Assembly (NCBI GenBank): GCA_018714685.1
Contig: DVNC01000016.1
Span: 1-14,613, forward strand
Origin: Scatocola faecipullorum
Lineage (GTDB): Bacteria > Pseudomonadota > Alphaproteobacteria > RF32 > CAG-239
Reading direction: 5' to 3'
DNA: 14,613 bases
Shown here: in pieces, positions 1-7,833 of the stretch
Numbering within the stretch: position 1 is the stretch's first letter
Layout: each line of letters opens with the position of its first letter
Translations under genes and position numbers: made by a program
Notes under the pieces: generated by a model
Told to the model about the DNA's origin: nothing
Databases searched by the model: none
The model's input: the letters and a program-made list of their open reading frames with translations, nothing else

Positions 1-432
1 GCTCAGCCATCGTGCTCCTCTCTCGGCTATACTTATACCGGCAGCACTTCCGACTGTGTCAACACCCCGATGAAGTGCCCTTTTAATACTTCCTATTTTA
101 ACTGTACCAAAAAAGCCGACGCTTTATCCAAATTAAAGGCTGATATTATTGCTTCTCTTATGCCTAATTATAAAAACAGGCAATCACGTTCATGTAATAC
201 ATATTATACCGCCAGTTCAGACGGCTATATTTTTGGACATCTGGAGCATACCAAAGATGGTTCGACCGGCGGGTTTAATATTTATATTGATGACGTTAAC
301 GTCCGTTTAACAGATAGAGGAACAGACTATGGTGAAGACGTTTTCCTGTTTCCGATAAGGAAAGGATCATCTTATCGCGCAACAACAGGTTATGATGGTT
401 CTTGCGCTTTGGCTTTTGTTCCATTGAATTAA
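1..432 (+). CDS. Cys-rich probable surface/secreted protein, 3' part only
   Basis: The frame is open from the first base, so the N-terminus lies outside the window. 143 residues are visible and the gene ends in TAA. The first 35 or so residues are Cys-rich, with the motifs CSSLGYTYTG, DCVNTPMKCPF and SYFNC. A globular domain follows, rich in Gly, Tyr and Asp, and it ends FLFPIRKGSSYRATTGYDGS. The ending resembles the compact C-terminal domains of fibre-like or surface proteins. I do not recognise a named family. Spaced Cys/Gly/Tyr motifs of this kind recall large secreted proteins from uncultured gut Alphaproteobacteria, but this is memory and not a match. The ATG at 70 is in frame but lies inside the Cys-rich block, so it is probably not the start. 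A terminator follows directly. Confidence is high that this is coding and low on function. Confidence 0.75.
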   Translation, partial: AQPSCSSLGYTYTGSTSDCVNTPMKCPFNTSYFNCTKKADALSKLKADIIASLMPNYKNRQSRSCNTYYTASSDGYIFGHLEHTKDGSTGGFNIYIDDVNVRLTDRGTDYGEDVFLFPIRKGSSYRATTGYDGSCALAFVPLN

Positions 433-435
433 AAA

Positions 436-465
436 AACAGCCTCGATAATCGAGGCTGTTTTTTC
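436..465. terminator. Bidirectional rho-independent terminator
   Basis: Perfect 12-base arms AACAGCCTCGAT (436-447) and ATCGAGGCTGTT (449-460) sit between convergent genes. A T-run follows on the plus strand and an A-run precedes, giving U-runs in both directions. It serves the Cys-rich gene and the minus-strand SulP/membrane-protein unit. Confidence 0.9.
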
Positions 466-1006
466 AGAATGTATATAAGTCGGCGCCTAAATCAGCGGCT
501 TTCCGCGTTAACGGATAATAATAAAAATATACGCTGACCAACAGCAAAGCAACAACCGGAACAGCTACCTTTTCAAAAGGGAAATGGGCATGACCGCCGT
601 TGCGGGCTTTCATCCACTGATAAAAGTCAGACGACCAAACCATGACCAAAGCTCCAAGGACGGTGCTGAACAGGAAAGGATCCAGATAAAAGATGCCGAT
701 AACCTGCGGGGTGTATTTGATTTCGCTGATATACATAAAACCAATCATTGCAACGGAGACAATGATTAAAGTCCAGTCGCGCCCTTTAAAGTTCCAGCCT
801 TTTTTCTCAAACCATCTGATTGTCCAGAAGCCGATAATTGCCAACATGGCTCCGGCCCACACGCCGACGACGCTGTCATCGACCCCCAGCTGACGGGCTA
901 TTTCCAAAGAAGCGCCGACGGCAACCGTGCAGACGGCACAAGCCGGATTTGCCCAGGCTGATGCGGTGAGAGCCAGAACAAACAACAAACTTAATGCGAT
1001 AACCAT
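464..1006 (-). CDS. Small polytopic membrane protein with periplasmic-side CxxC, function unknown
   Basis: 180 residues. ATG is preceded by AAAGGA with 7-base spacing. Residues 1-19 form a signal-like hydrophobic helix ending in ASAWA. NPACAVCTVAVGA follows at once, placing Cys23 and Cys26 (CxxC) at the membrane edge, then LEIARQLGVDD. Further hydrophobic segments lie near residues 47-64, 76-94, 104-123 and 148-165. The loops WFEKKGWNFKGRDW and KARNGGHAHFPFEK are polar. I have the impression of an uncharacterised family with this CxVCTVAVGA signature but cannot name a function. The CxxC could be redox-active or bind metal, and that is inference. The gene lies 66 bases downstream of the SulP gene on the same strand with no terminator between them, so co-transcription is likely. 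It ends at the shared terminator. Confidence 0.8.
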   Translation of the reverse strand: MVIALSLLFVLALTASAWANPACAVCTVAVGASLEIARQLGVDDSVVGVWAGAMLAIIGFWTIRWFEKKGWNFKGRDWTLIIVSVAMIGFMYISEIKYTPQVIGIFYLDPFLFSTVLGALVMVWSSDFYQWMKARNGGHAHFPFEKVAVPVVALLLVSVYFYYYPLTRKAADLGADLYTF

Positions 1007-1072
1007 AACTTATCCTTTCTTTATCTGTTTGAGGACTATTATTGTCTTTGTTTTCAAAAAATCAAGGTTATT

Positions 1073-2791
1073 CTATCGGTTATCCTGCTTTTCATTAAGG
1101 GTTTTGAGATAACGCCGGGTCATTTTGAGGGCATTTTCAAAAGTTGAAGCCACAGAGATGGTTCGGGAGTTTATCCCCTCTTCCAAAAAAGCCTGATGCA
1201 ACACGCGGCGCGGTTGTTTCTTGACATTGGAAAAGATGATTTTCGTATTGGTTTTGCGCAATTTTTTCACGAATTCAACAATGATGTTGGCACCGGTGGC
1301 ATCAACAACCGGCACATAGCCCATACGCAAAATCAAAACTTTTGGCGCATCCTGAATGGTTTTAAAAAAGCGGGAGACCTGCGAAGCGCCGCCGAAAAAC
1401 AACGGACCAGACAAACGCAGCGACATAACGCCTTTTTTGTGCAGGACCTCTGCCAAATCGCGGCCGCCGCCGACATCTTCCAGAACCTCTTCATCGGTTT
1501 CAATTTCAATCTCGCGGCTCATACGGTGCATAAAGATGACACTGGCCATAATGAAGCCGACCGAAATGGCGGTATTCAAATCGACCAGAACCGTCAGCAG
1601 CAACGTGGTCAGCAGCGTATAACGGTCGCCTCGCGGCCCAAGCAGAAGCTTGTATATTTTCTCAACATTCATCATGTTCCAACCGACGATAATCAGAACG
1701 GCCGACAAACAGGCCAGCGGAATGTATTTGGCGGCGGGAGACAACAGCAGCATAAAGAGCAGCAGAAAGACCGACTGCATAATGCCGGCAATCGGGGAAG
1801 ATGCACGGGCTTTGAAATTGGTGGCGGTGCGGGCAATGGCGCCGGTAGCGGGAACCCCCATGAAGAAGACACAGGCAATGTTGGCAATGCCCTCCCCGAC
1901 CAACTCGGCATTGGAATTGTGATTATCGCCGCTCATACCGTCAACAACAGTTGCGCTCAGCAGAGATTCAATGCCGGCAAGAAAAGCGATGGTCAGCCCG
2001 CTCGGCATAACCTTAAAAAACAAATTCCAGTCAAAATCAGGCACTTGGGGCATCGGCAGAAAATGCGGAATACCGCCGAATTTATTGCCGATAGTGGCAA
2101 TATCAAGCCCGAAGACGGCCACAATCAACGTTGCGCCGACAACACTGATTAAATAAGCCGGCAGTTTGGGCTTCTTGAACTGGGTATAAAATATCACGGC
2201 AAAGGTAAAGACAGAGATGACAACCGACGACCAGCTCAGTTTGTCAAAATTATGAATATATACATTCCATTTGGGGAGGATTTCGGCCGGAACATTATCA
2301 ATTTGCAGCCCCAGCAAATCTTTAACCTGAGTTGAAATCAGCAAGAGGCCGATACCTGCGGTGAAGCCGACAACAACCGGATAAGGAATATATTTAATAT
2401 AGGTTCCCAGTTTGAGATAGCCGGCAATAATCAGCACCATACCGGCAATCAGCATAGTCATGGCCAAACCGTCATAACCGTATTGCTGCATGACGCCGAA
2501 GATGACGACAACAAATGCGCCGGTCGGGCCGCCGATCTGATAGCGGCTGCCGCCCAGCAGCGCAATAAAAAAGCCGGCAACAATCGCCGTGTACAGTCCC
2601 TGCGCAGGCGTGACGCCCGAGGCTATCGCAAGCGCCATGGCCAGAGGAATGGAGATGACGGCAACGGTCAGTCCGGCAACGCAGTCGCGTTTAAATTTAT
2701 CGAGATTATATCCTTTATGCAGTCTTTCGACCAGTTTCGGGGTGAAATTTTTCAAATAATATTCACCAAATTTCTTTACTAATGCAAACAT
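1073..2791 (-). CDS. SulP-family inorganic anion transporter with C-terminal STAS domain
   Basis: 572 residues from the ATG at 2791, a usual SulP length. The core begins with DCVAGLTVAVISIPLAMALA and GVTPAQGLYTAIVAGF, the typical SulP first helices. GGPTGAFVVVIFG and FTAGIGLLLIS follow, and FLAGIESLLSATVVDGMSG is the conserved mid-membrane signature. The last 120 or so residues form a STAS domain with VPVVDATGANIIVEF at the usual regulatory loop. Family members carry sulfate, bicarbonate or other anions as proton or sodium symporters or exchangers, and the substrate cannot be read here. The frame stays open upstream to a TTG at 2896, but that start has no ribosome site and adds 35 residues not usual in the family. 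The ATG has AGGAAG only 2 bases away, so the start is not certain. It heads a probable two-gene operon with the CxxC membrane protein. Confidence 0.92.
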   Translation of the reverse strand: MFALVKKFGEYYLKNFTPKLVERLHKGYNLDKFKRDCVAGLTVAVISIPLAMALAIASGVTPAQGLYTAIVAGFFIALLGGSRYQIGGPTGAFVVVIFGVMQQYGYDGLAMTMLIAGMVLIIAGYLKLGTYIKYIPYPVVVGFTAGIGLLLISTQVKDLLGLQIDNVPAEILPKWNVYIHNFDKLSWSSVVISVFTFAVIFYTQFKKPKLPAYLISVVGATLIVAVFGLDIATIGNKFGGIPHFLPMPQVPDFDWNLFFKVMPSGLTIAFLAGIESLLSATVVDGMSGDNHNSNAELVGEGIANIACVFFMGVPATGAIARTATNFKARASSPIAGIMQSVFLLLFMLLLSPAAKYIPLACLSAVLIIVGWNMMNVEKIYKLLLGPRGDRYTLLTTLLLTVLVDLNTAISVGFIMASVIFMHRMSREIEIETDEEVLEDVGGGRDLAEVLHKKGVMSLRLSGPLFFGGASQVSRFFKTIQDAPKVLILRMGYVPVVDATGANIIVEFVKKLRKTNTKIIFSNVKKQPRRVLHQAFLEEGINSRTISVASTFENALKMTRRYLKTLNEKQDNR

Positions 2792-2928
2792 CTTCCTGAC
2801 TTTCGGTATTTCTTTTCCGTTTATTTCGTTTTCAACGGCGAATAGAACTACAACTTTTTTGCTTTCAGTCAAGACGTTATGCACAGGTTTTGCCAATTAT
2901 TTTTAGACAAATTTAGCCGATTTTGGGA

Positions 2929-2957
2929 TTGCATTCTCCGGGAAGCTGTGTTATCGT
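2929..2957 (+). promoter_or_regulatory. Candidate sigma70 promoter for the HydE-like gene
   Basis: -35 TTGCAT (2929-2934), 17-base spacer, -10 TATCGT (2952-2957). The predicted start site is near 2964, giving a leader of only about 15 bases. The gene has no Shine-Dalgarno site in that leader. Confidence 0.5.
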
Positions 2958-2978
2958 GTGCCGTAACACTTAATTTTT

Positions 2979-3881
2979 ATGAAAATGAAGAATATTATTA
3001 CTTTACGCGATTATATTCAGCAGGCTGAAAAATCGCACAGTTTGGAACGCAAACAGATTATCGACTTGCTTGACAGCAATAATCCGGAAATTCTGCATCA
3101 GCTTTGTCTGGCAGCAGGAAGATGCCGCCGCCGGTGGCTTTTTCATGAAACGCAGCTGGTCTGTTTTTTTGATTTCGGAGAAGAAGCGCCTGATGCAGAC
3201 GGGACTGAACGGCTGATTCTCAAGGCAGAGAATGCCGGTTTCAGCAAAATTATCCTCAAGCGAAAACAAGGCGACGATTTTCAGACGGCATTATGGCAAC
3301 ACATTGCCAACAGATGCAGGCAGCGCAGAATGCAGCTCATTCTCAGCCTTGACAAATTCAATCTGACAGACATTAACCGGCTGAAAGACAGCGGCGTATA
3401 TGGTTTTCGCTGTGAGGCAGGGACTTTCAATGAAAGGATCTATCGGCGAATACATAAAAGCAAAACTTCGGGGAACTTTTCCTATTTGTTGAAATGCCTG
3501 GAAAATATCCATGACTGCGGCGCCGATTTGACAATCGGTTTTGCGGTCGGCATTCCGGGCACAACAACTTCCGACATTGCTTCCGACATCCTTTATCTGC
3601 CGCAGCTGCGCCCGCACAATGTGGAAATTTGCCGGTTTTCGCCTGAGGTTGACGAAACGCTCGCATTAAAAAGCATTGCCCTGGTCCGGCTGCTTAATCC
3701 GAGAGTTACGCTGACGGCATCGCCGGTTTTGTACAATCTTCCCGAAGCGCCGTTTTTGGAGCAATTGCTGGCAGGAGCAGATACTGTGGCAACTTCGGTT
3801 ATGCTGCCGTCTATGTTAAGCGAAATCTGTTTTCATATCAAAACCTGCGGTTTTACCGTTAACAGGGATTTTGAAAAATAA
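2979..3881 (+). CDS. HydE-like radical-SAM-fold paralogue lacking the [4Fe-4S] cysteine motif
   Basis: 300 residues. It aligns by eye with the genuine HydE just downstream. The N-terminal helices match (YIQQAEKSHSLERKQIIDLL against LIEKAENNHDLTREELILLL). So does the SAM-region RxE motif (R144-C-E146, against R154-I-E156) and the Gly-rich turn VGIPGTTTSDIASDIL (190-205, against VGLPGQTTSSYADDIL). Where HydE has CxxxCxxC and the following loop, this protein reads VCFFDFGEEAPDADGTERL. That region is about 20 residues shorter and leaves one Cys (Cys62), so no cluster of the normal kind can be bound. GIGPFIPHPDTP is absent and the C-terminus is shorter. The frame is intact with normal codon use, so it is not an obvious pseudogene. 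It may be a partner or scaffold of HydE, or a decaying duplicate. The start has no ribosome site; an ATG two codons downstream is the alternative. Confidence 0.85.
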   Translation: MKMKNIITLRDYIQQAEKSHSLERKQIIDLLDSNNPEILHQLCLAAGRCRRRWLFHETQLVCFFDFGEEAPDADGTERLILKAENAGFSKIILKRKQGDDFQTALWQHIANRCRQRRMQLILSLDKFNLTDINRLKDSGVYGFRCEAGTFNERIYRRIHKSKTSGNFSYLLKCLENIHDCGADLTIGFAVGIPGTTTSDIASDILYLPQLRPHNVEICRFSPEVDETLALKSIALVRLLNPRVTLTASPVLYNLPEAPFLEQLLAGADTVATSVMLPSMLSEICFHIKTCGFTVNRDFEK

Positions 3882-3900
3882 AACGTTATTTTTATTCTCG

Positions 3901-3923
3901 GAGCCGCTTTGCGGCTCTTTTTT
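3901..3923 (+). terminator. Rho-independent terminator after the HydE-like gene
   Basis: GAGCCGC (3901-3907), TTT loop, GCGGCTC (3911-3917), then TTTTTT. It separates the two radical-SAM-fold genes into different transcription units or attenuates the second. Confidence 0.88.
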
Positions 3924-3924
3924 A

Positions 3925-3953
3925 TTGATTTATCCCGAAAATACCTCTAATAT
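3925..3953 (+). promoter_or_regulatory. Candidate promoter for hydE
   Basis: -35 TTGATT (3925-3930), 17-base spacer, -10 TAATAT (3948-3953). It lies just after the terminator and before the GGAG ribosome site at 3961-3964, giving a very short leader. The -10 is a moderate match. Confidence 0.4.
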
Positions 3954-3970
3954 CCGCCACGGAGAAAATA

Positions 3971-5008
3971 ATGCTGCATTTGATTGAAAAAGCCGAAAAC
4001 AACCATGATCTGACCCGGGAAGAACTGATTCTGCTGCTGGAAGATACCGGCTGCAGTGAAGAGTTGTTTGCCGCAGCTGACCGTGTGAGAAAAAAATATG
4101 TCGGCGATGAAATTCATCTGCGGGGACTTATCGAATTCTCAAACATCTGCCGCAACAACTGCTGTTACTGCGGGCTGCGGCGAGACAATACCAATCTTAA
4201 AAGATACCGGATTGATGAAGATACCATTGTCAAAATGGCGGAACACGCCCGAAACATGGGCTTGAAGACGGTTGTGCTGCAATCCGGGGAAGATTTGTAT
4301 TTTACGACAGAGCGTTTGACCCGCATCATCAGCAGAATTCATTCCTTGGGGCTGGCGCTGACTTTAAGCATCGGCGAAAAAGCGGATTATCGCGCTTATC
4401 GCGAAGCTGGGGCCAATCGCTTTTTGCTGCGGATTGAGACCACAGACAAAGAACTTTATCACCGCTTTGATCCGGGAATGAGCTGGGAGGCCAGGGCCCA
4501 ATGTCTGCAAAACCTGCGGCGGGCCGGATTGGAAGTCGGTTCCGGCTGTTTGGTCGGGCTGCCGGGGCAGACAACGAGTTCTTATGCCGACGATATTCTT
4601 TTTTTCAAAAAAATTGATGCCGACATGATCGGTATCGGCCCGTTTATTCCGCATCCGGACACGCCGCTGAAAGACGCCGAAGGCGGTACGCTGCAAATGG
4701 CCTTAAAGGTTATGGCGCTGACCCGGCTGCTGCTGCCGGACATCAATATTCCCGCCACCACCGCCATGGAGACGCTGGTACCGGAGGGACAGACCAAAGC
4801 CCTGCAATCCGGCGCCAATGTTTTGATGCCGAACATCACCCTCACCTCCTATCGGCAATATTACGAGCTGTATCCCGGCAAAACGACAACCGGATATACG
4901 CCTGACGAAAGCTTGCAAAAACTTAAAGACAAAATCTTATCCATCGGACGGATTGTCGGCAGCGGCGCAGGAGCCAGCCGCCGTTTTCTCAGGCGGAACA
5001 ACGGCTGA
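3971..5008 (+). CDS. hydE: [FeFe]-hydrogenase H-cluster maturation radical SAM enzyme HydE
   Basis: 345 residues, close to Thermotoga HydE. FSNICRNNCCYCGLRRDN gives the radical SAM cluster C60-x3-C64-x2-C67. It is followed by the HydE hallmarks LKRYRI, VVLQSGED (101-108), LLRIET (152-157), VGLPGQTT (195-202), MIGIGPFIPHPDTP (219-232), IPATTAMETLVPEG and GANVLMPN, then the ending YELYPGK. The C-terminal region lacks the Cys triad that holds an accessory cluster in some HydE proteins, as in many family members. HydE is a cytosolic enzyme that cleaves S-adenosylmethionine and acts on the HydG-derived iron-cysteine complex during assembly of the 2Fe subcluster. Its usual partners HydF, HydG and the hydrogenase are not in this window. 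ATG with GGAGAA upstream at 6-base spacing. It lies downstream of a degenerate paralogue. PylB is the main alternative, but these motifs favour HydE strongly. Confidence 0.95.
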   Translation: MLHLIEKAENNHDLTREELILLLEDTGCSEELFAAADRVRKKYVGDEIHLRGLIEFSNICRNNCCYCGLRRDNTNLKRYRIDEDTIVKMAEHARNMGLKTVVLQSGEDLYFTTERLTRIISRIHSLGLALTLSIGEKADYRAYREAGANRFLLRIETTDKELYHRFDPGMSWEARAQCLQNLRRAGLEVGSGCLVGLPGQTTSSYADDILFFKKIDADMIGIGPFIPHPDTPLKDAEGGTLQMALKVMALTRLLLPDINIPATTAMETLVPEGQTKALQSGANVLMPNITLTSYRQYYELYPGKTTTGYTPDESLQKLKDKILSIGRIVGSGAGASRRFLRRNNG

Positions 5009-5017
5009 TTTTTTTAT
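4976..5017 (+). terminator. Possible terminator overlapping the hydE stop
   Basis: Within the last codons of hydE, AGCCG (4976-4980) can pair with CGGCT (5002-5006), or CCGCC with GGCGG further inside. A run of seven T follows after GA. The stem is imperfect, so this is a weak call. Confidence 0.35.
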
Positions 5018-5101
5018 ACAAAATGCTTCAACAGGTTTAATAATCCTATTGATAATTAATATTTATTGTACTAACTATAGCCTCAATCAAGGGGAGGCAA
5101 C

Positions 5102-6469
5102 GTGCAAGAATATTTAAGACAGCTGAAAATCTACATCAAAGACATCGCCAAACTGGCTCTGCCGATTACAACGGCTTTCGTGGCCATGGGGCTGATGGGC
5201 ATTATCGATACGATGATTGTCGGAAATTACAATACCGACCAACTGGCTTATATCGGCCTGGCCAATTCGATTTTTGTGGTTTTGTTTACCATTCCCATCG
5301 GCTTGCTGCAGGGAGTTTTGATTAAATCGTCCCAAAAGTTCGGTGCACACAAGTTTCAGTCAACGGGAAAAATTTATAATGAAGGACGAAAGTATTCCTT
5401 TATTCTGGCTATCGTGTTTACCCTGCTCGGCATTCAGGGAGAAACCATTCTGCGCCTGTTGGGGCAGGATGATGATATGGTTAAGCACGGCGGCGAAGTG
5501 TTGCGGGTTTTCGTTTTCTCCATTCCATTCATTTTAATGTATGTCAATGCCAACTTTTTCCTTCAGTCCATCCGCCGCCCGTATGTCGGCATGTACGGCA
5601 TTATTGCGGCCAACATTCTCAATATCATCGTCAACCCGGTTTTGGTATACGGCAAATTCGGTTTTCCCGAGCTGGGTGCCGTCGGGTCGGCCACTTCGAC
5701 ACTGATTGTCCGTATTTTTCTGGCGGTTTACATTCTTGCCTATATCCGCCGAATGAAAAAGAATCCCAAACTGAACAAACGTTTCGGCCTCGACCGCAGT
5801 TACAGCACCTGGTGGAACGACAGCCGGCGTACCCGCAAAATCGGTTACGGCATTGCCATTATGACCATTGCCACCAACGGCTCTTTTTCCATCGTCAGCA
5901 CTTTTGCCGGATGGATGGGACAGCACACGATGGCGACTTTCGTTATTATGATTAACGTCAGCACTCTGTTGTTCATGATTTGTTTTTCAATTTCGCAGGC
6001 AACTTCCATCGTGGTTGCAAATGCCTACGGGCGCGGTGACCGCAAGGGAATTTTGATGGCGACCAATGCAGGTTATGTGATTTCTCTGACGACAATCATC
6101 ACGCTGATTACAATTTTATACAGTTATCCGGATCAGGTCTTCGGCATCTTTACCAATGATCCCAGCGTTATCAGCGTCATTAAAGGTTTGCTGTTTTTCG
6201 TTTTGGCCGATTTGTTCATAGACGCCCTGCCCCTGAACATCAACGGCGCTTTAAACGGACGCGGCGACGTTAAGATTCCGACACTCAATCAGGTTATTTC
6301 TTTCCTGGGCGTACGCGTTTCAGCCTGCTATTTCTTTGCTTTCACACTGGACATGGGGCTTAAAGGGCTGCCAATCGGCCTGGCTTGCGGCGGCTTGTCT
6401 TCGCTCATTCTGAACACTTTGCGTTTCGGTTATCTGGCTCACAGAGACAAAAAAGAAGGTCTACATTGA
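5102..6469 (+). CDS. MATE-family multidrug/cation exporter
   Basis: 455 residues, the usual MATE length, with about twelve hydrophobic segments. It opens IAKLALPITTAFVAMGLMGI and IDTMIVGNYNTDQLAYIGLA, the classic first MATE helices with the DT.M.G turn. The second half repeats the fold (GYGIAIMTIATNGSFSIVS through SFLGVRVSACYFFAFTLDMG), with FISQATSIVVANAYGRG-like residues at ISQATSIVVANAYGRGD. MATE proteins export drugs or metabolites by proton or sodium antiport across the inner membrane, and the substrate is not readable. The start is GTG, chosen because GGGGAGG lies 4 bases upstream and the protein begins at the usual distance from helix 1. It appears to be a single-gene unit. The 93 bases upstream are AT-rich with no convincing promoter, so read-through from hydE is possible. 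No terminator is seen after it. Confidence 0.92.
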   Translation: MQEYLRQLKIYIKDIAKLALPITTAFVAMGLMGIIDTMIVGNYNTDQLAYIGLANSIFVVLFTIPIGLLQGVLIKSSQKFGAHKFQSTGKIYNEGRKYSFILAIVFTLLGIQGETILRLLGQDDDMVKHGGEVLRVFVFSIPFILMYVNANFFLQSIRRPYVGMYGIIAANILNIIVNPVLVYGKFGFPELGAVGSATSTLIVRIFLAVYILAYIRRMKKNPKLNKRFGLDRSYSTWWNDSRRTRKIGYGIAIMTIATNGSFSIVSTFAGWMGQHTMATFVIMINVSTLLFMICFSISQATSIVVANAYGRGDRKGILMATNAGYVISLTTIITLITILYSYPDQVFGIFTNDPSVISVIKGLLFFVLADLFIDALPLNINGALNGRGDVKIPTLNQVISFLGVRVSACYFFAFTLDMGLKGLPIGLACGGLSSLILNTLRFGYLAHRDKKEGLH

Positions 6470-6659
6470 TTATGTGCCGCTTTTCTTCCTGTTTATAAAT
6501 ACAAGCTCCGGTATGGACAAGTATTTTAATAAATGTTACTGCTAATCTCATAGTAGTCTTATTATCTCTATTATGAGTTATAAAGATTTTAACAGGTGGT
6601 TTGGCGATTTTTTCTTAACCATTGAATTGACTGACACAATTTGTTAAATCCGATATATT

Positions 6660-7232
6660 ATGAAGACAAGGTTCTTTGAGACTGGTCTGGTCATGGCCGC
6701 AGTCTGCTGTTTGCTATCGTGTTATGGCGGACAGGATAATGGTCTGAATGGGGTCAGGTTTGAAAACTATGCCTCCATGAAAGAAGTTGTTGAAGGCAAA
6801 GCTTTAGACAGAAGCAAATTTGTTTTGCCTTCCGGTCCCGAAAGTTTCGGCAAGAAACTTTACTCTGAAAAAACAATCTGTTTTGACGATGCCGAAGACC
6901 ATGACGGCGTCTATGCCAAAACATGCATTGCCACCGTTTATGAGAGAGGCATCTGCATTGAGGTTGACGGTCACAAGAGCTATTTTGATGCCGAAGGGTT
7001 GGAAATGATGCCGACCGAAGGTGAAATAACCGTCACCGGCATGCCCTCCTCTATCCCGGGAGCTCCCTGGCAGCCTGCTATCGTGGTTTTAGATGAGAAC
7101 TCTTTTTGGATTTACACTTCTCTGTATAACAAAGGAGACATCGGACATCGCGATCAGCAGGAAATCAAAGGCTGGTATTGGACTTATGCCAAACAGCAGG
7201 GTTACCAGTACAAAGTATTGGTTCTCAAGTAA
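6660..7232 (+). CDS. Predicted lipoprotein, tandem family copy 1, unknown function
   Basis: 190 residues. The signal peptide MKTRFFETGLVMAAVCCLLS is followed by a lipobox Cys, so lipid anchoring is expected. The mature part is acidic and soluble with no recognised domain. A segment KSYFDAEGLEM, then a short linker and PWQPAIVVLDENSFWIY, resembles the layout in the two genes that follow. The first 45 bases are close to those of copy 3, sharing a 17-base identical run (6684-6700 and 7858-7874). There is no Shine-Dalgarno site before the ATG, unlike most genes in this window. The 190 bases upstream are AT-rich and contain only a weak TTGAAT/TTAAAT promoter-like pair (6622-6649) that would make the mRNA almost leaderless. 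Function unknown. Confidence 0.82.
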   Translation: MKTRFFETGLVMAAVCCLLSCYGGQDNGLNGVRFENYASMKEVVEGKALDRSKFVLPSGPESFGKKLYSEKTICFDDAEDHDGVYAKTCIATVYERGICIEVDGHKSYFDAEGLEMMPTEGEITVTGMPSSIPGAPWQPAIVVLDENSFWIYTSLYNKGDIGHRDQQEIKGWYWTYAKQQGYQYKVLVLK

Positions 7233-7267
7233 CATATTAGATTTATTAAATTTTTAAGATTAAAATT

Positions 7268-7807
7268 ATGAAAAGGTTCAAATATTTGCTGGCAGTCATA
7301 ACAATTTGTCTGTTAGCCTCCTGCGGAAATTCATCTTCCATGCAGGGATATGTGACGGAAAAAATGGCAGAATACAGCCGTACCTGTGTTAAATTCAACC
7401 GTTTGACCACCAGCGAGGACATCCTCGATCTGAGCAAATGTCATCCGCTGGCTTATTACCGGACTCTTACGCCGCCCAATGTTTACGGAGACATACGGGA
7501 ATGTGTGGCGATTAAATATAAGGAAGGCGTTTTGTATGCGGTATCGGGAAGCGGGGCGATGTATTTCTGGGACAATGAGATGCTGACCTCTAAAAGCGGT
7601 ATCATCTCAGCCATTGCAACGGAAGACAATTATTGGCTTCCGGCGACTGTTACCGGCGGCGAAGTCGCAGACTATCACTGTATTGCGGCGGGAGTTAACC
7701 CCAAACGTGCCGGTCTCAGTATAGACATGCAGATAAATAAAATTAAGGAAATGGGGGTAGAAAACATCAATTATTCGATGCTTCCGCTCATCACTTCCGG
7801 CAAATAG
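7268..7807 (+). CDS. Predicted lipoprotein, tandem family copy 2, unknown function
   Basis: 179 residues. MKRFKYLLAVITICLLAS is followed by Cys and GNSSS, a good lipobox. In the mature part, GAMYFWDNEMLTSKSG and then NYWLPATVTGGE match the spacing of the aromatic/acidic and W-x-PA-x-V motifs in copy 1, which suggests distant paralogy. It also contains four further Cys residues. It starts 35 bases after copy 1 in an AT-rich gap with no ribosome site. No terminator separates the genes, so a three-gene operon is likely. No domain is recognised. Confidence 0.8.
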   Translation: MKRFKYLLAVITICLLASCGNSSSMQGYVTEKMAEYSRTCVKFNRLTTSEDILDLSKCHPLAYYRTLTPPNVYGDIRECVAIKYKEGVLYAVSGSGAMYFWDNEMLTSKSGIISAIATEDNYWLPATVTGGEVADYHCIAAGVNPKRAGLSIDMQINKIKEMGVENINYSMLPLITSGK

Positions 7808-7833
7808 TTTAACAACATAAAAATTTGAAGAAC

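Noticed and set aside
1196..2152. Long plus-strand open frame (318 codons) opposite the SulP gene
   Set aside because: It is antisense to a clear SulP transporter, and its Asn/Gln/His/Gly-rich product is typical of the shadow of a membrane-protein gene. No ribosome site or domain.
2792..2896. N-terminal extension of SulP from a TTG at 2896
   Set aside because: No ribosome site, and the extra 35 residues do not fit the family. The ATG at 2791 gives a normal SulP N-terminus.
2979..3881. Calling the HydE-like gene a pseudogene
   Set aside because: The frame is intact over 300 codons and several SAM-region motifs are kept. Loss of the cluster loop looks like an in-frame remodelling.
6545..6585. 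CTCATA/TATGAG inverted repeat upstream of the lipoproteins
   Set aside because: Only 6-base arms in AT-rich DNA with a long spacer, expected by chance.
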